Assembly: GCF_036864975.1 (NCBI RefSeq)
Contig: NZ_CP104311.1
Span: 970,001 to 1,034,000 of the forward strand
DNA: 64,000 nucleotides
Direction: 5' to 3'
Source: Methylococcus capsulatus
GTDB lineage: Bacteria; Pseudomonadota; Gammaproteobacteria; Methylococcales; Methylococcaceae
The notes under the pieces are model-generated. The model saw nothing but the letters and a program-made list of their open reading frames with translations, did not search any database and was not told the origin of the DNA. Of the stretch, positions 16,594 through 25,160 are shown piece after piece (the first letter of the stretch is position 1; every line of letters begins with the position of its first letter). The translations under genes and the position numbers were made by a program.

Positions 16594-16598
16594 GGTGA

Positions 16599-17027
16599 CT
16601 ATCCTTTTTGGGTGAGGTCGGAGGCCAGGGTGCGGTAGCGGATCTCGTAGCGCGCGGGCACGGCCAGGGCTTGGCTGTCGGCGTCCTCCGTGTCCCACTC
16701 GCAGTCGATCTCGCGCACGCCCAGGGCCAGCCCGCCGAGGCTCGGCTCGGCCATCAGCGCGCCGTGCGCCGCGACGATGAGCGCGTCGGCCACGTCGAAG
16801 GCGTCGTCTTCGCGCGCGAGCGCGACCAGCCTCAGCGTCAGGGCGCGGTCGAGCCGGTCGTTCGCCTGCGTGAGGACCTGATCGCCTTCGATGAACAGCA
16901 GGAGCGCGGGGCTCGCCTCGCGCGGGAGCGGCACGGTGGGCTGGCGATGCAGCGGCGTCGGTGCGATCGCGGGACCGATACGCGCCACGACCGTCCGGAC
17001 CAGACGCTCGCGGACGGAGGACGTCAT
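16599..17027 (-). CDS. Probable tail terminator / minor tail protein
   Basis: A 142-residue protein beginning MTSSVRERLVRTVVARIGPAIAP, with 'ALLLFIEGDQVLTQANDRLDRALTLRLVALARED' and a C-terminal 'ARYEIRYRTLASDLTQKG'. The alpha-beta arrangement and its place between head-tail joining and tail tube genes fit a tail terminator (lambda gpU-like), which caps the tube and binds the head. I see no decisive motif, so the assignment is positional. The ATG overlaps the previous stop (ATGA). Confidence 0.65.
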   Translation of the reverse strand: MTSSVRERLVRTVVARIGPAIAPTPLHRQPTVPLPREASPALLLFIEGDQVLTQANDRLDRALTLRLVALAREDDAFDVADALIVAAHGALMAEPSLGGLALGVREIDCEWDTEDADSQALAVPARYEIRYRTLASDLTQKG

Positions 17028-17305
17028 AGCCGGGTCAGCTTGGCCTGCATCTCGGAGCCGTCGCGCAGCTGGCGGACCTCGCGCACCCGATACGGGCTTC
17101 CCGCGATCTCCACCGTGTCGCCGGCGGCGAGGGTGAGCCAGGCGCTCGGGTACTCGAGGTGGTAGTCGCGGTTCAGTGCGAGCCCGTCGAGCGCCAGCTC
17201 GTCCGGGGCGCTGAAGACGCACTGCACCGTGAGCGAACCCACCATGACGTCGGTGAGCAGCCCGGCGCGGCCGGCGGCCTCGTATAGATCCGTCACCTGC
17301 GTCAT
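17024..17305 (-). CDS. Head-tail joining protein (gpFII-like)
   Basis: A 93-residue protein (MTQVTDLYEAAGRAGLLTDV...) ending 'TVEIAGSPYRVREVRQLRDGSEMQAKLTRL'. This is the short beta-barrel layout of phage head-tail attachment proteins. It follows the major capsid gene with a TGATG overlap and precedes the putative tail terminator with an ATGA overlap, matching the lambda E-FI/FII-Z-U order. The role is joining the finished head to the tail. Confidence 0.72.
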   Translation of the reverse strand: MTQVTDLYEAAGRAGLLTDVMVGSLTVQCVFSAPDELALDGLALNRDYHLEYPSAWLTLAAGDTVEIAGSPYRVREVRQLRDGSEMQAKLTRL

Positions 17306-18309
17306 CACGCTGCCGTCAGCTTCACCAGCACACCGGGCCGGTGGCACATGGGCAGCGGGTTGCTCTGGGTGTGCAGGTCGGTGCCGCGGTCGAACTTGCG
17401 CGGCTCCTGCTTGGCGTAGAGCGGCAGGCCCAGGGTGTTGACCGTCTCGTTGAAGTCGGCGGGCGCGACGTAGGTGGCGAAGGTGTCGACGGTGCCGAGC
17501 GGGAAGCAGTGGGCCTCGCCGGCGGCGATGAAGCGGCGCGCGTTGCCGTTGGCGTCGGTGGCCTGGCCCCGGTACTCCTCGAAGGTGATGCCGGCGAAGA
17601 CGAAGCCGGCGCGCACGTCGTTGATCAGGATCGCGCCCTGTTGCCACTGGGTATAGGCCTCCTTGACCGACTTGTGGCCGGTGAGCGCCCGGAAAAACTC
17701 GGGCGAACAGAGGACGTGCACGCCGGTCATGAACTCGCCCTTCAGGTTCTCCTCGATGTGGGCCAGCACCTCGTAGCAGTGGCCCTTGACGTCGCTCGCG
17801 GCATTGGCCAGATCGAAGGCGATGGTGGTCTGCCGGAGATCGAACTCGTCGAACAGGTCGTAGATCGTGCTGCCGTCGGCGTCCAGGATCTGGCCCTTGA
17901 GTGCCCCCATGCGCAGGTGTTCGAGGGTGATCGCATGCTTGTTGCGCATGGTCTCCAGGTGCCGTGCCAGCACGCCAGCGACGGCCTCAACTTCCGTCTC
18001 CGAGCCGAAGGCCCGGATGCCCTGGACCTCCTCGGGCAGCACCACGTCGTCGTGCGGGATGTGCGGGACGACGAAGGAACGCAGCCGGCGCTGGCCGCGT
18101 TCGCCCACGGTGCCCGGCGAGCCGGGCGGCCGGGTGGGCAGCAGGTTCAGGCGCCCGGCGTACTCCTCGATGACGACCTGGCGCGTGCGCACGGGCTTGG
18201 CCGGAAACAGGTTCAAGGCTTCCAGCCGCCCGTAGCGGTTGGGGATGAGGTTGATGGCTGCCGTGAGGCTCGCCATCGAGAAGCCGGGGGAATCGAAGGG
18301 GTTGAGCAT
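17305..18309 (-). CDS. Major capsid protein (lambda gpE family)
   Basis: A 334-residue capsid protein. Family features are 'LTAAINLIPNRYGRLEALNLFP' at the N-terminus, 'SFVVPHIPHDDVVLPEEVQGIRAFGSE', 'RNKHAITLEHLRMGALKGQILDADGSTIYDLFDEF' and 'VHVLCSPEFFRALTGHKSVKEAY', all characteristic of Phage_cap_E. It forms the icosahedral shell. A hairpin ending 23 bases upstream, followed by GGAG, separates it from the decoration protein gene and may tune or stabilise the capsid message. Confidence 0.95.
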   Translation of the reverse strand: MLNPFDSPGFSMASLTAAINLIPNRYGRLEALNLFPAKPVRTRQVVIEEYAGRLNLLPTRPPGSPGTVGERGQRRLRSFVVPHIPHDDVVLPEEVQGIRAFGSETEVEAVAGVLARHLETMRNKHAITLEHLRMGALKGQILDADGSTIYDLFDEFDLRQTTIAFDLANAASDVKGHCYEVLAHIEENLKGEFMTGVHVLCSPEFFRALTGHKSVKEAYTQWQQGAILINDVRAGFVFAGITFEEYRGQATDANGNARRFIAAGEAHCFPLGTVDTFATYVAPADFNETVNTLGLPLYAKQEPRKFDRGTDLHTQSNPLPMCHRPGVLVKLTAA

Positions 18310-18331
18310 CGGGAGACTCCAGAAACGACGA

Positions 18332-18349
18332 ACCCGCCGAATGGCGGGT
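18332..18349 (-). terminator. Hairpin between decoration and capsid genes
   Basis: Inverted repeat ACCCGCC-GAAT-GGCGGGT. The minus-strand sequence after it is TTCGTCGTTTCTGGAG, leading into the capsid start 23 bases away. Its position inside a structural operon suggests partial termination or mRNA 5'-end protection rather than full termination. Confidence 0.6.
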
Positions 18350-18375
18350 CGTCCGAGGTGTGGGGAGGGGCGGAA

Positions 18376-18753
18376 TCAGGCGCTGTCGCGCACCACGATG
18401 CCGCGCGCTTCGAGCTGGGCGATCGCAGCGAGCTGCTGCGCGGTGGTGATCCCCGCGGGCCAGACCAGTGCGTTTCGCGCGACGATGGCGTGGCGGGCGA
18501 TCAGGATCGCGTCCTCCCGGTCGATCAGCGTCGCATCGACGGCCAGCGCGAGCACGCCCACGGCGACTTCGCTGCCGTCGCCGGCCGCGGGGTCGAGGGC
18601 CTTGAGCTTGGCCGTGGCCGTCTCGCGGCCGACCACGGCGCCGAGCGGCAGGTTCTGCCCGGCGGCCACGGTCGCCGGCTCGCGCGAATACAGGTTGGGT
18701 GCCTCGTACTTCAGCAGGTCGCCGAGGTTGGGGGCTTGGGTGAGCGTGGGCAT
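18376..18753 (-). CDS. Head decoration protein (lambda gpD-like)
   Basis: A 125-residue protein matching the HDPD family. It has 'NLGDLLKYEAPNLYSREPATVAAGQNLPLGAVVGRET' then 'ALDPAAGDGSEVAVGVLALAVDATLID' and 'AIVARNALVWPAGI', the usual pattern of gpD trimers that stabilise the expanded capsid. It sits between the protease/scaffold gene and the capsid gene exactly as in lambda. Confidence 0.9.
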   Translation of the reverse strand: MPTLTQAPNLGDLLKYEAPNLYSREPATVAAGQNLPLGAVVGRETATAKLKALDPAAGDGSEVAVGVLALAVDATLIDREDAILIARHAIVARNALVWPAGITTAQQLAAIAQLEARGIVVRDSA

Positions 18754-18756
18754 GGC

Positions 18757-19095
18757 TTACTCCGCGGCAAGGGGTTCTCGACGGACGAGTTTCTTCACGG
18801 CGGCGACCACGGGCGAGGCGGCCGGATCGGCGCCGGGGGTGGCCCAGTCCTGGGGCACGTGGGTCGAGCGCACGGCGGACTCCATGCTGTGGGCGGCGCG
18901 CGCCTCGATCAGGGCGCGGCGCACCTCGGCTTCGGTGCGGCCGGCGGCGATGAACTCGGCGGCGCGCTCGGGGCAGCCGGCGATCAGGCACAGTTCCGCG
19001 ATCGCTTGCGCGGACTGCGCCACTTCGCGGCGGGCCTCGGCCACCCGGGCGGTGGCCTCATCCACGCCGAGGGTCTCGGGCGGGGTGTCGGTCAT
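18757..19095 (-). CDS. Nested scaffold protein (Nu3-like internal start)
   Basis: An in-frame ATG at 19095 inside the protease gene is preceded by GAGGA about nine bases upstream. It would give a 112-residue product (MTDTPPETLGVDEATARVAEARREV...) that is Ala/Arg/Glu-rich and helical, as scaffolds are. In lambda the Nu3 scaffold is made from an internal start of gene C in the same way. Existence of the separate product is inference from this parallel. Confidence 0.55.
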   Translation of the reverse strand: MTDTPPETLGVDEATARVAEARREVAQSAQAIAELCLIAGCPERAAEFIAAGRTEAEVRRALIEARAAHSMESAVRSTHVPQDWATPGADPAASPVVAAVKKLVRREPLAAE

Positions 19096-19995
19096 GGTGG
19101 GGGTTCCTCGCAGTAAGGTCGCCTTCCCGGTCGGGGCTGGGCGCGGCGGGGAAGACGGACGCCGCGCGGCAGAAAGATGTCGGTCGAACTCGGCGAGCAC
19201 CGCGGGGAGCGTGGCCACCCCGTCGGCCAGCCCGGCTCGAGCAGCCTGCGGGCCGAAGAAGAGCGCGGCCTCGGTCGCGCGCACCACGTCCTCGTCGAGG
19301 CCGCGCATCGCCGCCACGTGCGCGACGAAGAGCGTGTGGAGCCGGTCCACCTCGGCCTGCAGCGCCGCGCGGGCGGCATCGTGTAGCGGCTCGTGCGGCG
19401 AGTAGTCGTTCTTGCGGGCGCCCGCGGTGATCGCGGTGTAGCGGTAGCCGTCCCGGGCGTCCTTGACCGACTGGTCGACGTGCAACGCGATCACGCCGAT
19501 CGAGCCCACGCCGCCGGTCTCGGTGACGAAGAGCCGCTCGGCGGCGCAGCCGATGGCGTAGGCCGCGGAGAAGGCGGCGTCGTTGGCCACCGCCCAGACC
19601 GGCTTGAGGCCGGCCGCCTCGCGCACGCGGCGGGCGAGTTCGAAGCAGCCGCCGGTCTCGCCGCCGGGCGAGTCGATGTCGAGCACGATGCCGGCGACCC
19701 TCGGGTCGCCGAGTGCCGCCTCCAGCCGCGTGCCGATCTCGGCGTAGCTGGTCAACCCCGAGGCCGCCTCCAACCCCAGCGTGCGCTTGACCAGCGTGCC
19801 GTGGATCGGCAGGACCGCGATCGAGCTTGACGGAAACGCCGGAGGGTTCGGGGCCCTCGGCAGCGGCGGCGCGAGTGCGACGTCCGGCGCGGTGAGATGG
19901 AGGCGCTCGGAGAGCACCGCGAGGATCACGTCGAGCTTGGCGCGCTGGACGAGCAAGGGCGTCCCGAACAGGCGGGAGGCGAGATGGGGCAGCAT
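18757..19995 (-). CDS. S49 family capsid protease (gpC-like)
   Basis: A 412-residue SppA/S49-type serine protease used in procapsid maturation. Visible features are 'IAVLPIHGTLVKRT', 'GIVLDIDSPGGETGGCFELARRV', the nucleophile region 'AVANDAAFSAAYAIGCAAERL', 'GGVGSIGVIALHVDQS' and the probable catalytic Lys in 'ITAGARKNDYSPHEP'. The C-terminal ~110 residues after ~300 look like a separate helical scaffold domain with its own internal ATG at 19095. This is the lambda C/Nu3 arrangement. It follows the portal gene. Confidence 0.92.
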   Translation of the reverse strand: MLPHLASRLFGTPLLVQRAKLDVILAVLSERLHLTAPDVALAPPLPRAPNPPAFPSSSIAVLPIHGTLVKRTLGLEAASGLTSYAEIGTRLEAALGDPRVAGIVLDIDSPGGETGGCFELARRVREAAGLKPVWAVANDAAFSAAYAIGCAAERLFVTETGGVGSIGVIALHVDQSVKDARDGYRYTAITAGARKNDYSPHEPLHDAARAALQAEVDRLHTLFVAHVAAMRGLDEDVVRATEAALFFGPQAARAGLADGVATLPAVLAEFDRHLSAARRPSSPPRPAPTGKATLLRGTPTMTDTPPETLGVDEATARVAEARREVAQSAQAIAELCLIAGCPERAAEFIAAGRTEAEVRRALIEARAAHSMESAVRSTHVPQDWATPGADPAASPVVAAVKKLVRREPLAAE

Positions 19996-20000
19996 CGGTG

Positions 20001-21491
20001 TCAGTCCTGAAGTTCGGTGTCGGGCGCAGGTGTCGGCACCAGCCTCGATGCTTGGTCGTGCCGCGGATCCGAGTCGAAGACCAGCCCCAGTTCATCGGCG
20101 CGCCGGTTGTCGGCGGCGATCTCGCGGTCGATGTCTTCGGCGTCGTAGCCGTAGGCCGAGATCGCCTCCGAGCGGCTCATCAGCCCGGCGCGGATCGCGA
20201 GCTTGAGCGCGTTGAACTCCTTGAGCGGATCGACCCACTGCCAGCCCTGCGGGATCCACTTGGCGGCCTGGTACGCGCGCCGGCGGCGGGCGTAGCCGGG
20301 CAGGCTCAGCGCCCCTTCGAGCACGGCCTGCTCCATCCAGGCCCGCCACACCGGGCGGCACAGCTGGTGCACGATCACCCCGTGCTGGATGGCCTCGCAA
20401 CGGCGGCGGAACTCCAGCAGCCCCGCGCGGATGCTGGAGTAGTTCACCTGGGTGAGATCACCGGTGAGCATCTCGTAGGTGATGCCCATGGCGGCGGCCA
20501 CGGCCCGGAACTGCTGGCGCATGAACTCGCCGTAGCTCGCGCCCACGTCGGCCGGCGCCGAGAACTTGATGTCCTCGCCCGGCTCCAGGATCTGCAAGGT
20601 GCCGGGTTCCAGCCCGGCCAGTGCCGCACCCTGGGCGTCCGGCAGCCCTTCGCCCATCAGGCTGTCCTCGGGCGCGAGCCGCGTGATGAAGCCGGCGAAC
20701 ATCGCCGCGGTCTTCTTGCGCACCAGTTCCGCGTCGTCGTACTGGTCGAGTTCGTGCAGCTTCACCAGGGCGCGGGCGAGCCACGGCTCGCCGCGGATCT
20801 GCCCCGGGCGCAGCGGGCGGAACAGGTGGATGACCTCGGAGGCACCCACGCGCACGGTGTCGAGACCTCCCGCGGAGGTACCCGTGCCCGACATCGGCGC
20901 CAGGCTTCCATCCCCAGGGTGCGAGCGGGTCAGGTGATAGGCCACGCGCCGCCCGAGCCGGTCGAACTCGATGCCGGCGCGGATGACGTGGCCCGAGGGC
21001 AGGTCGCGGTTGAGCGTCGTCGGCAGGTGTTCGGGCTCGAGCACCTGCAGCTGCAGGCCCACCGGCAGACCGTCCTCCGGACGGCGCCAGCGCAGGCGCA
21101 CCAGCGCCTCGCCGCCTTCGAGCATCGCGCGAGTGGCGAGTGCCTGCAGGCCGTAGAAGTCGGTCAAGCCCGCCGCATCGGCCTCCTCCACCCAGTCCCA
21201 CCACAGGGCGTGGATGGCCTCGCGTACCGCGGCGTCCTCGACCATGCTCTGCGGCTTGATGCCGGTGCCGATGGCGTTGGCGACGAACGCCTCGATGCCC
21301 GCGGCCGCCCAGGCGTTGCGCCGGGCGAGATCGCGGCTCTTGGCGCGCAGTTCGTTCTGCGTGAAAGCCAGCGCCGCGACCGCCCCGGGGTTGCCGACCT
21401 GCCAGGCCACGGCCCTGCGGCCGCCGCCCACGCCGTCGTAGGTGGGGCTGGTGCCGAGCAGCCGGCGCTTGAGGGTATGCCACCAGCCCAT
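20001..21491 (-). CDS. Portal protein (lambda gpB family)
   Basis: A 496-residue portal. Typical segments are 'RAKSRDLARRNAWAAAGIEAFVANAIGTGIKPQS', 'EVIHLFRPLRPGQIRGEPWLARAL', 'DIKFSAPADVGASYGEFMRQQFRAVAAAMGITYEMLTGDLTQVNYSSIRAGLLEFRRR' and 'PVWRAWMEQAV'. It forms the dodecameric DNA entry ring at one capsid vertex. The ATG at 21491 overlaps the stop of the gpW gene (TGATG); the much longer upstream frame is a shadow. Confidence 0.94.
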   Translation of the reverse strand: MGWWHTLKRRLLGTSPTYDGVGGGRRAVAWQVGNPGAVAALAFTQNELRAKSRDLARRNAWAAAGIEAFVANAIGTGIKPQSMVEDAAVREAIHALWWDWVEEADAAGLTDFYGLQALATRAMLEGGEALVRLRWRRPEDGLPVGLQLQVLEPEHLPTTLNRDLPSGHVIRAGIEFDRLGRRVAYHLTRSHPGDGSLAPMSGTGTSAGGLDTVRVGASEVIHLFRPLRPGQIRGEPWLARALVKLHELDQYDDAELVRKKTAAMFAGFITRLAPEDSLMGEGLPDAQGAALAGLEPGTLQILEPGEDIKFSAPADVGASYGEFMRQQFRAVAAAMGITYEMLTGDLTQVNYSSIRAGLLEFRRRCEAIQHGVIVHQLCRPVWRAWMEQAVLEGALSLPGYARRRRAYQAAKWIPQGWQWVDPLKEFNALKLAIRAGLMSRSEAISAYGYDAEDIDREIAADNRRADELGLVFDSDPRHDQASRLVPTPAPDTELQD

Positions 21492-21712
21492 CACGTCCCC
21501 TTGGTCGTGTGAAGGCGGATCTGTCGCGGCGCGCCGGGCCATAGGCCCGTGGCTACGGCCTGCTCGAAGAGGTCGCGTTTCACCTGGCGAATAGCGGCCT
21601 GCAGTTCCTCCACGCTGCGGTACTCGACCGTCTTGTCGCCGAAGCTCACGCGCTTCTCGCCCTTGGCGAGCGCGGCTTGCAGGGCCTCGAGGTCGGCTTG
21701 GGTGTAGGCCAT
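21491..21712 (-). CDS. Head-tail joining protein gpW
   Basis: A 73-residue protein (MAYTQADLEALQAALAKGEKRVSFGDKTVEYRSVEELQAAI...) matching the gpW fold: two helices flanking a beta hairpin 'RVSFGDKTVEYRS'. It binds below the portal to retain DNA and prepare for tail joining. Overlaps on both sides are TGATG. In lambda gpW sits directly after the terminase; here two fibre-like genes separate them. Confidence 0.88.
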   Translation of the reverse strand: MAYTQADLEALQAALAKGEKRVSFGDKTVEYRSVEELQAAIRQVKRDLFEQAVATGLWPGAPRQIRLHTTKGT

Positions 21713-22104
21713 CAGCGGTAGACCACGAGGTCGATCTCGGCGGAGTCGGCGAAGGACGCGGCGGTGGTCGCGCAGCCCACATCGACGTGCGTCGGCGTCT
21801 TCTCGTCGGCGGTCGCGCGCACGATCAGCAGCCGCTGCGTGCCCGTGTTGGTGTTGCTGCGTGCGACGCCCACCCAGCAGTAGTTCGCGTCCGGCAGCGG
21901 GCTGGCGAAGTGCACGCGGTAGCGCCCTGCGGCCAGCCGCGTGACCGAGGCGACGTTGTGCGCAGCGCGCACGACGACCTGGTTGCCGACATAGCCGAAA
22001 CACACCCAGGCCCGCGCCAGCCCGGGGTGGCCGGCATCGATCTTGGTCTTGACCTCCAGACCGATGCGGCTGGCCAAGGCGGCGATGCGCGCAGCCAGAC
22101 TCAT
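21712..22104 (-). CDS. Fibre-like phage structural protein
   Basis: A 130-residue protein. After an N-terminal helix (MSLAARIAALASRIGLEVKTKI) comes 'ARAWVCFGYVGNQVVVRAAHNVASVTRLAAGRYRVHFASPLPDANYCWVGVARSN'. This pattern is usual in C-terminal domains of tail fibres. Its N-terminus resembles that of the gene before it, so the two may share a trimerisation anchor. A virion decoration or fibre role is likely; the unusual position inside the head operon makes the exact role unclear. Confidence 0.65.
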   Translation of the reverse strand: MSLAARIAALASRIGLEVKTKIDAGHPGLARAWVCFGYVGNQVVVRAAHNVASVTRLAAGRYRVHFASPLPDANYCWVGVARSNTNTGTQRLLIVRATADEKTPTHVDVGCATTAASFADSAEIDLVVYR

Positions 22105-22595
22105 CAGAGCAGCGCCCCTTCGAAGATCGCGACGAAGTCGGTGTCGGTGTCGCCCACATCGGCCGCGGCCACGGCACCGATGTTGCTGCGCGCCTGGGCC
22201 TGCTCGGCAGCCGTCAGGGTCTGCGCGGCGTCGAAGCGCACGCGGCGGTTCACCGCAGTGAGCAAGGCGTCCAGGCCGCTGGTGCCGTCTTGCAGCAGCT
22301 GCTGGATCTCCAGCAGCGTGTCGTAGGCGGCATCGGCCCCGCCCAGGATCTCGGCCTTGAGCACCTCCAGCAGCGTGACGATCTTGCTCGACGAGTAGGT
22401 GCTGGTGGTGGCGACCTGGGTGTCGTCGATCGCGCCCGAGGCCACCACCGCGGCCTTCAGCTCGTTGATGGCCGCCACCAGGCTCGACTTGTCGGTGGTG
22501 GTGAGGTGGGCGAGATTGCCGGCCTTCGCGCGGACGTCGTTGAACTCCTGCGCGACGCGCAGGACGAGGCTTTCGATGCGGGTGGCCAGGGACAT
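22104..22595 (-). CDS. Fibre-like / structural protein with coiled coil
   Basis: A 163-residue protein starting MSLATRIESLVLRVAQEFNDVRAKAGNLAHLTTTDKSSLVAAINELKAAV. It continues with 'LEVLKAEILGGADAAYDTLLEIQQLLQDG' and 'TLTAAEQAQARSNIGA'. These segments are standard building blocks of phage tail fibres and baseplate-attached spikes. It is the first gene after the terminase and is coupled by TGATG to the next fibre-like gene. A head or neck fibre is one possibility; no enzyme motif is seen. Confidence 0.67.
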   Translation of the reverse strand: MSLATRIESLVLRVAQEFNDVRAKAGNLAHLTTTDKSSLVAAINELKAAVVASGAIDDTQVATTSTYSSSKIVTLLEVLKAEILGGADAAYDTLLEIQQLLQDGTSGLDALLTAVNRRVRFDAAQTLTAAEQAQARSNIGAVAAADVGDTDTDFVAIFEGALL

Positions 22596-22607
22596 AGCGT
22601 CTCCTCG

Positions 22608-24581
22608 TCAGGACAGCCAGCGGCTCTTGATCACGCGCCGGCCGGTGTTGCGGTTGCCAGAAACACCCAGGCCACCTCGATGGGTGGCCTCGGTGATCGA
22701 TTCAGTAGGTGTTTCAAGGGCTGGCGGACTGGCCAGCCCCAGTTGCCGCTCCAGTTCGCGCCAGTGGCGTTCCTCGAAGCGGTCGAGCCCTGCGGCCGCA
22801 GCAGCAGCACGGGCATACACGTAGCAGTCCAGCGCTTCGTTGCGCTCGCGCACCTTCTGCCACTCCCGCACCGGAAAGCCATTCCTGTCGCGGCGGGTGA
22901 TCAGTTGCTCGGCGCAGAGCTGCTGGATGAACTCGGCGTCGATCTTGGGCAGGTGGACGAAACCGGCCGGGTAGGTCACCGTCACGCCGTCGTCGGCCAC
23001 CTCCGCGCTCTGGCGCAGGTGGTTGTAGAACTCGAGTTTGGCGAGCCCCACCGCGACCGCATACACCTTGATGCCCCGGCGCAGCTTCTTGCCCGCCTGC
23101 GAGACATCGACCGCCGTCGGTGTGCCGATCAGGGCTGCGCCCCCCATCGAACCCGTCCGCACGCCCTTGACCGCCATCACCCGCGCGTCGCGGCAGGCGC
23201 GCACGAAGGCGTAGGCCTCCTGTGTCGCAAAGCCGGTGTCCAGCGCCAAGCGGGCCAGCGGCATGGCCGCGCCCGAGGCATGGGTCCAGGTCTCGGCGAG
23301 CATCCCGCCCAGCGCCTTCCACACCGCATCCCGTGCGGTGTCGCCCATCAGCACCCGGTGCTCGATGAGCCAGGCCTCCTTGCCGCGCCCGAAGGCCCAG
23401 ACCGAGACCTCGATGCGGTCCTTCTGCACGTCGGCGCCGGCGGTGAGCAGCAGGCCGCCTGCGGGAATGGTGCCGATGGCATAGTCCTCGCGGCGCTCCA
23501 GCAGGCGTTGCCAGTCGGGCGCTTCGCCCTCCTCGACCCAGGTCTCGCCGAGCTCGGTGTTCTTGAAAGTCTTGATGGCAGCGGCCGATCCCGACTCTTT
23601 ACTGACGGCGGCTTCCCACGCAGCGGCGATCTCGCACCAGGCGCGCCAGCCCAGCGGGCTGTACAGCGACGACAGATGAAACCCCGCCGTCTTGCCCGAG
23701 CCTTCCGCCGTCGCGCGCCACTCGCCGTGCTCCAGCATCCAGGTCTTGTGGTGCTCGGCGATCGCCGTCTCGCATGATTCGCACACATACGCCGCCGTCT
23801 CGGGCCGGCCCTTCTCCCAACGCAGTTGCTCGAAGCGCAGCCACTGCCGGTGCGAGCAATGCGGGCAGGGCACGAAGTAGCGGCGCTGATCGCTGGCCTC
23901 GTACTCACGCTCGATGGCCGAGGCGCCCGCGATCGTCGGCGTCGAGACGATGAAGATCTTGCGCCGCGCAAAGGTGCGCGTGCGCGCCTCAGCGAGCGAG
24001 ATCGCATCGCCCTCCCCCTCGACATCGAGCGGGTAGGCGTCCACCTCGTCGAGAAAGAGATAGCGCACCGGCATCGAGCGCAGGCCCACCGCGCTGTTCG
24101 CGCCGGTCATCACCAGCACGCCGCCGCGGAACTCCTTGGCGAGGATGGTGTTGCCCGAGTCGCGCGAGCGTGCCGGGGCGATGAGTTCGCAGAGCACCGG
24201 CGACTCCTCGATCAGCGGGTCGATGCGCTGCTTGGAGTTGCGCTTGGCCATCTCCACGGTGGGCCACACCGCCATCATCGGCCCGGGGGCGTGGTGGATC
24301 ACGTAGCCGATCCAGTTCGAGCCGGTCTCGGTTGCGCCCACCTGCGCGCCCTTCATGAACACCACGCGCTCGATGGGCGAGGTCGGCGACAGGCAGTCCA
24401 TGATCGCCTTCAGATACGGCGTGCGGCTGGTGCGCCAGCGCCCCGGCTCGCTCGAGGCCTTGCTCGACAGCACCCGGTGACGGTCGGCCCATTCGGAGAC
24501 GGTGAGCAGCGGGTCCGGCGTGAGGCCCTCGCGCCAAGCGCGCTCGATGGCGTCCCAGCCCTCATAGGCGAACTCGTCCAT
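22608..24581 (-). CDS. Terminase large subunit (gpA family)
   Basis: A 657-residue terminase that packages DNA into the procapsid. The ATPase half has 'ERVVFMKGAQVGATETGSNWIGYVI' (Walker A-like) and the Walker B 'VRYLFLDEVDAYP'. A zinc-binding 'CPHCSHRQWLRF...CESCETAI' follows, and the nuclease half carries 'LLLTAGADVQKDRIEVSVWAFG' with its Asp residues. Family is GpA (lambda type), implying cos-site cutting. The start at 24581 overlaps the small subunit stop (TGATG). Confidence 0.95.
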   Translation of the reverse strand: MDEFAYEGWDAIERAWREGLTPDPLLTVSEWADRHRVLSSKASSEPGRWRTSRTPYLKAIMDCLSPTSPIERVVFMKGAQVGATETGSNWIGYVIHHAPGPMMAVWPTVEMAKRNSKQRIDPLIEESPVLCELIAPARSRDSGNTILAKEFRGGVLVMTGANSAVGLRSMPVRYLFLDEVDAYPLDVEGEGDAISLAEARTRTFARRKIFIVSTPTIAGASAIEREYEASDQRRYFVPCPHCSHRQWLRFEQLRWEKGRPETAAYVCESCETAIAEHHKTWMLEHGEWRATAEGSGKTAGFHLSSLYSPLGWRAWCEIAAAWEAAVSKESGSAAAIKTFKNTELGETWVEEGEAPDWQRLLERREDYAIGTIPAGGLLLTAGADVQKDRIEVSVWAFGRGKEAWLIEHRVLMGDTARDAVWKALGGMLAETWTHASGAAMPLARLALDTGFATQEAYAFVRACRDARVMAVKGVRTGSMGGAALIGTPTAVDVSQAGKKLRRGIKVYAVAVGLAKLEFYNHLRQSAEVADDGVTVTYPAGFVHLPKIDAEFIQQLCAEQLITRRDRNGFPVREWQKVRERNEALDCYVYARAAAAAAGLDRFEERHWRELERQLGLASPPALETPTESITEATHRGGLGVSGNRNTGRRVIKSRWLS

Positions 24582-25111
24582 CAATCGACCCGAACCTTGA
24601 GTTCCCCGAGCTCGGCGAGGTGCTCGCGCACGGCGGCATCCAGGGCCACGTGCAGGGTGTGAGCCTCCACGCCGAGCCGGGCCGCCATCTGCGCCGAGAT
24701 CCGCGCCGGCCAGTTGAGCCAAGCGTCGCGTTCGGTGCGGGCGAGCTTGAACACATGCGCGATGGCCTGGTGGCGATCGACCAGTTCGCCCTTGAGGCGG
24801 GCCAGCCGCACCTTGTTGGTCTGCGCCTTGACCACCTCGTTGACCGTGCGCGCCTGCACGAGCGTGGTGCCGCCTGCGGGCAGGCCGGTGGCGAGGTTGG
24901 GGGCCGGATCCTCCGCCACCCGCACCTTCACGGTCCGGGAGCCCGTTCCCGCCTTCGGCGGCTCGGAGTTCCGGGTCCAGTCGCGGTCGGCCCGGTCTGG
25001 GTCGATGGTGCCGTCCGCCTCGGGCGTGATGCGCCCGGTGCGGATGGCCTTGTGCACGGCGGTGTCCGATACCCCACGGTGGCGGGCGTAGGCGCGAATC
25101 GAGATGCCCAT
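24581..25111 (-). CDS. Terminase small subunit (Nu1-like)
   Basis: A 176-residue protein. An N-terminal winged/HTH segment 'ISIRAYARHRGVSDTAVHKAIRTGRITPEADGTIDPDRADRDW' is the Nu1 DNA-recognition pattern. A helical C-terminal part (TLVQARTVNEVVKAQTNKVRLARLKGELVDR, ...RISAQMAARLGVEAHTLHVALD) would oligomerise and bind the large subunit. It should recognise the cos/pac region, likely near 25.1-25.6 kb or elsewhere; the site is not identifiable by eye. First gene of the late operon. Confidence 0.88.
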   Translation of the reverse strand: MGISIRAYARHRGVSDTAVHKAIRTGRITPEADGTIDPDRADRDWTRNSEPPKAGTGSRTVKVRVAEDPAPNLATGLPAGGTTLVQARTVNEVVKAQTNKVRLARLKGELVDRHQAIAHVFKLARTERDAWLNWPARISAQMAARLGVEAHTLHVALDAAVREHLAELGELKVRVD

Positions 25112-25160
25112 GGCCCTTTTCGATCAAGTCATCGTCAGTTCTTGGCCAACACCCGCAGAA

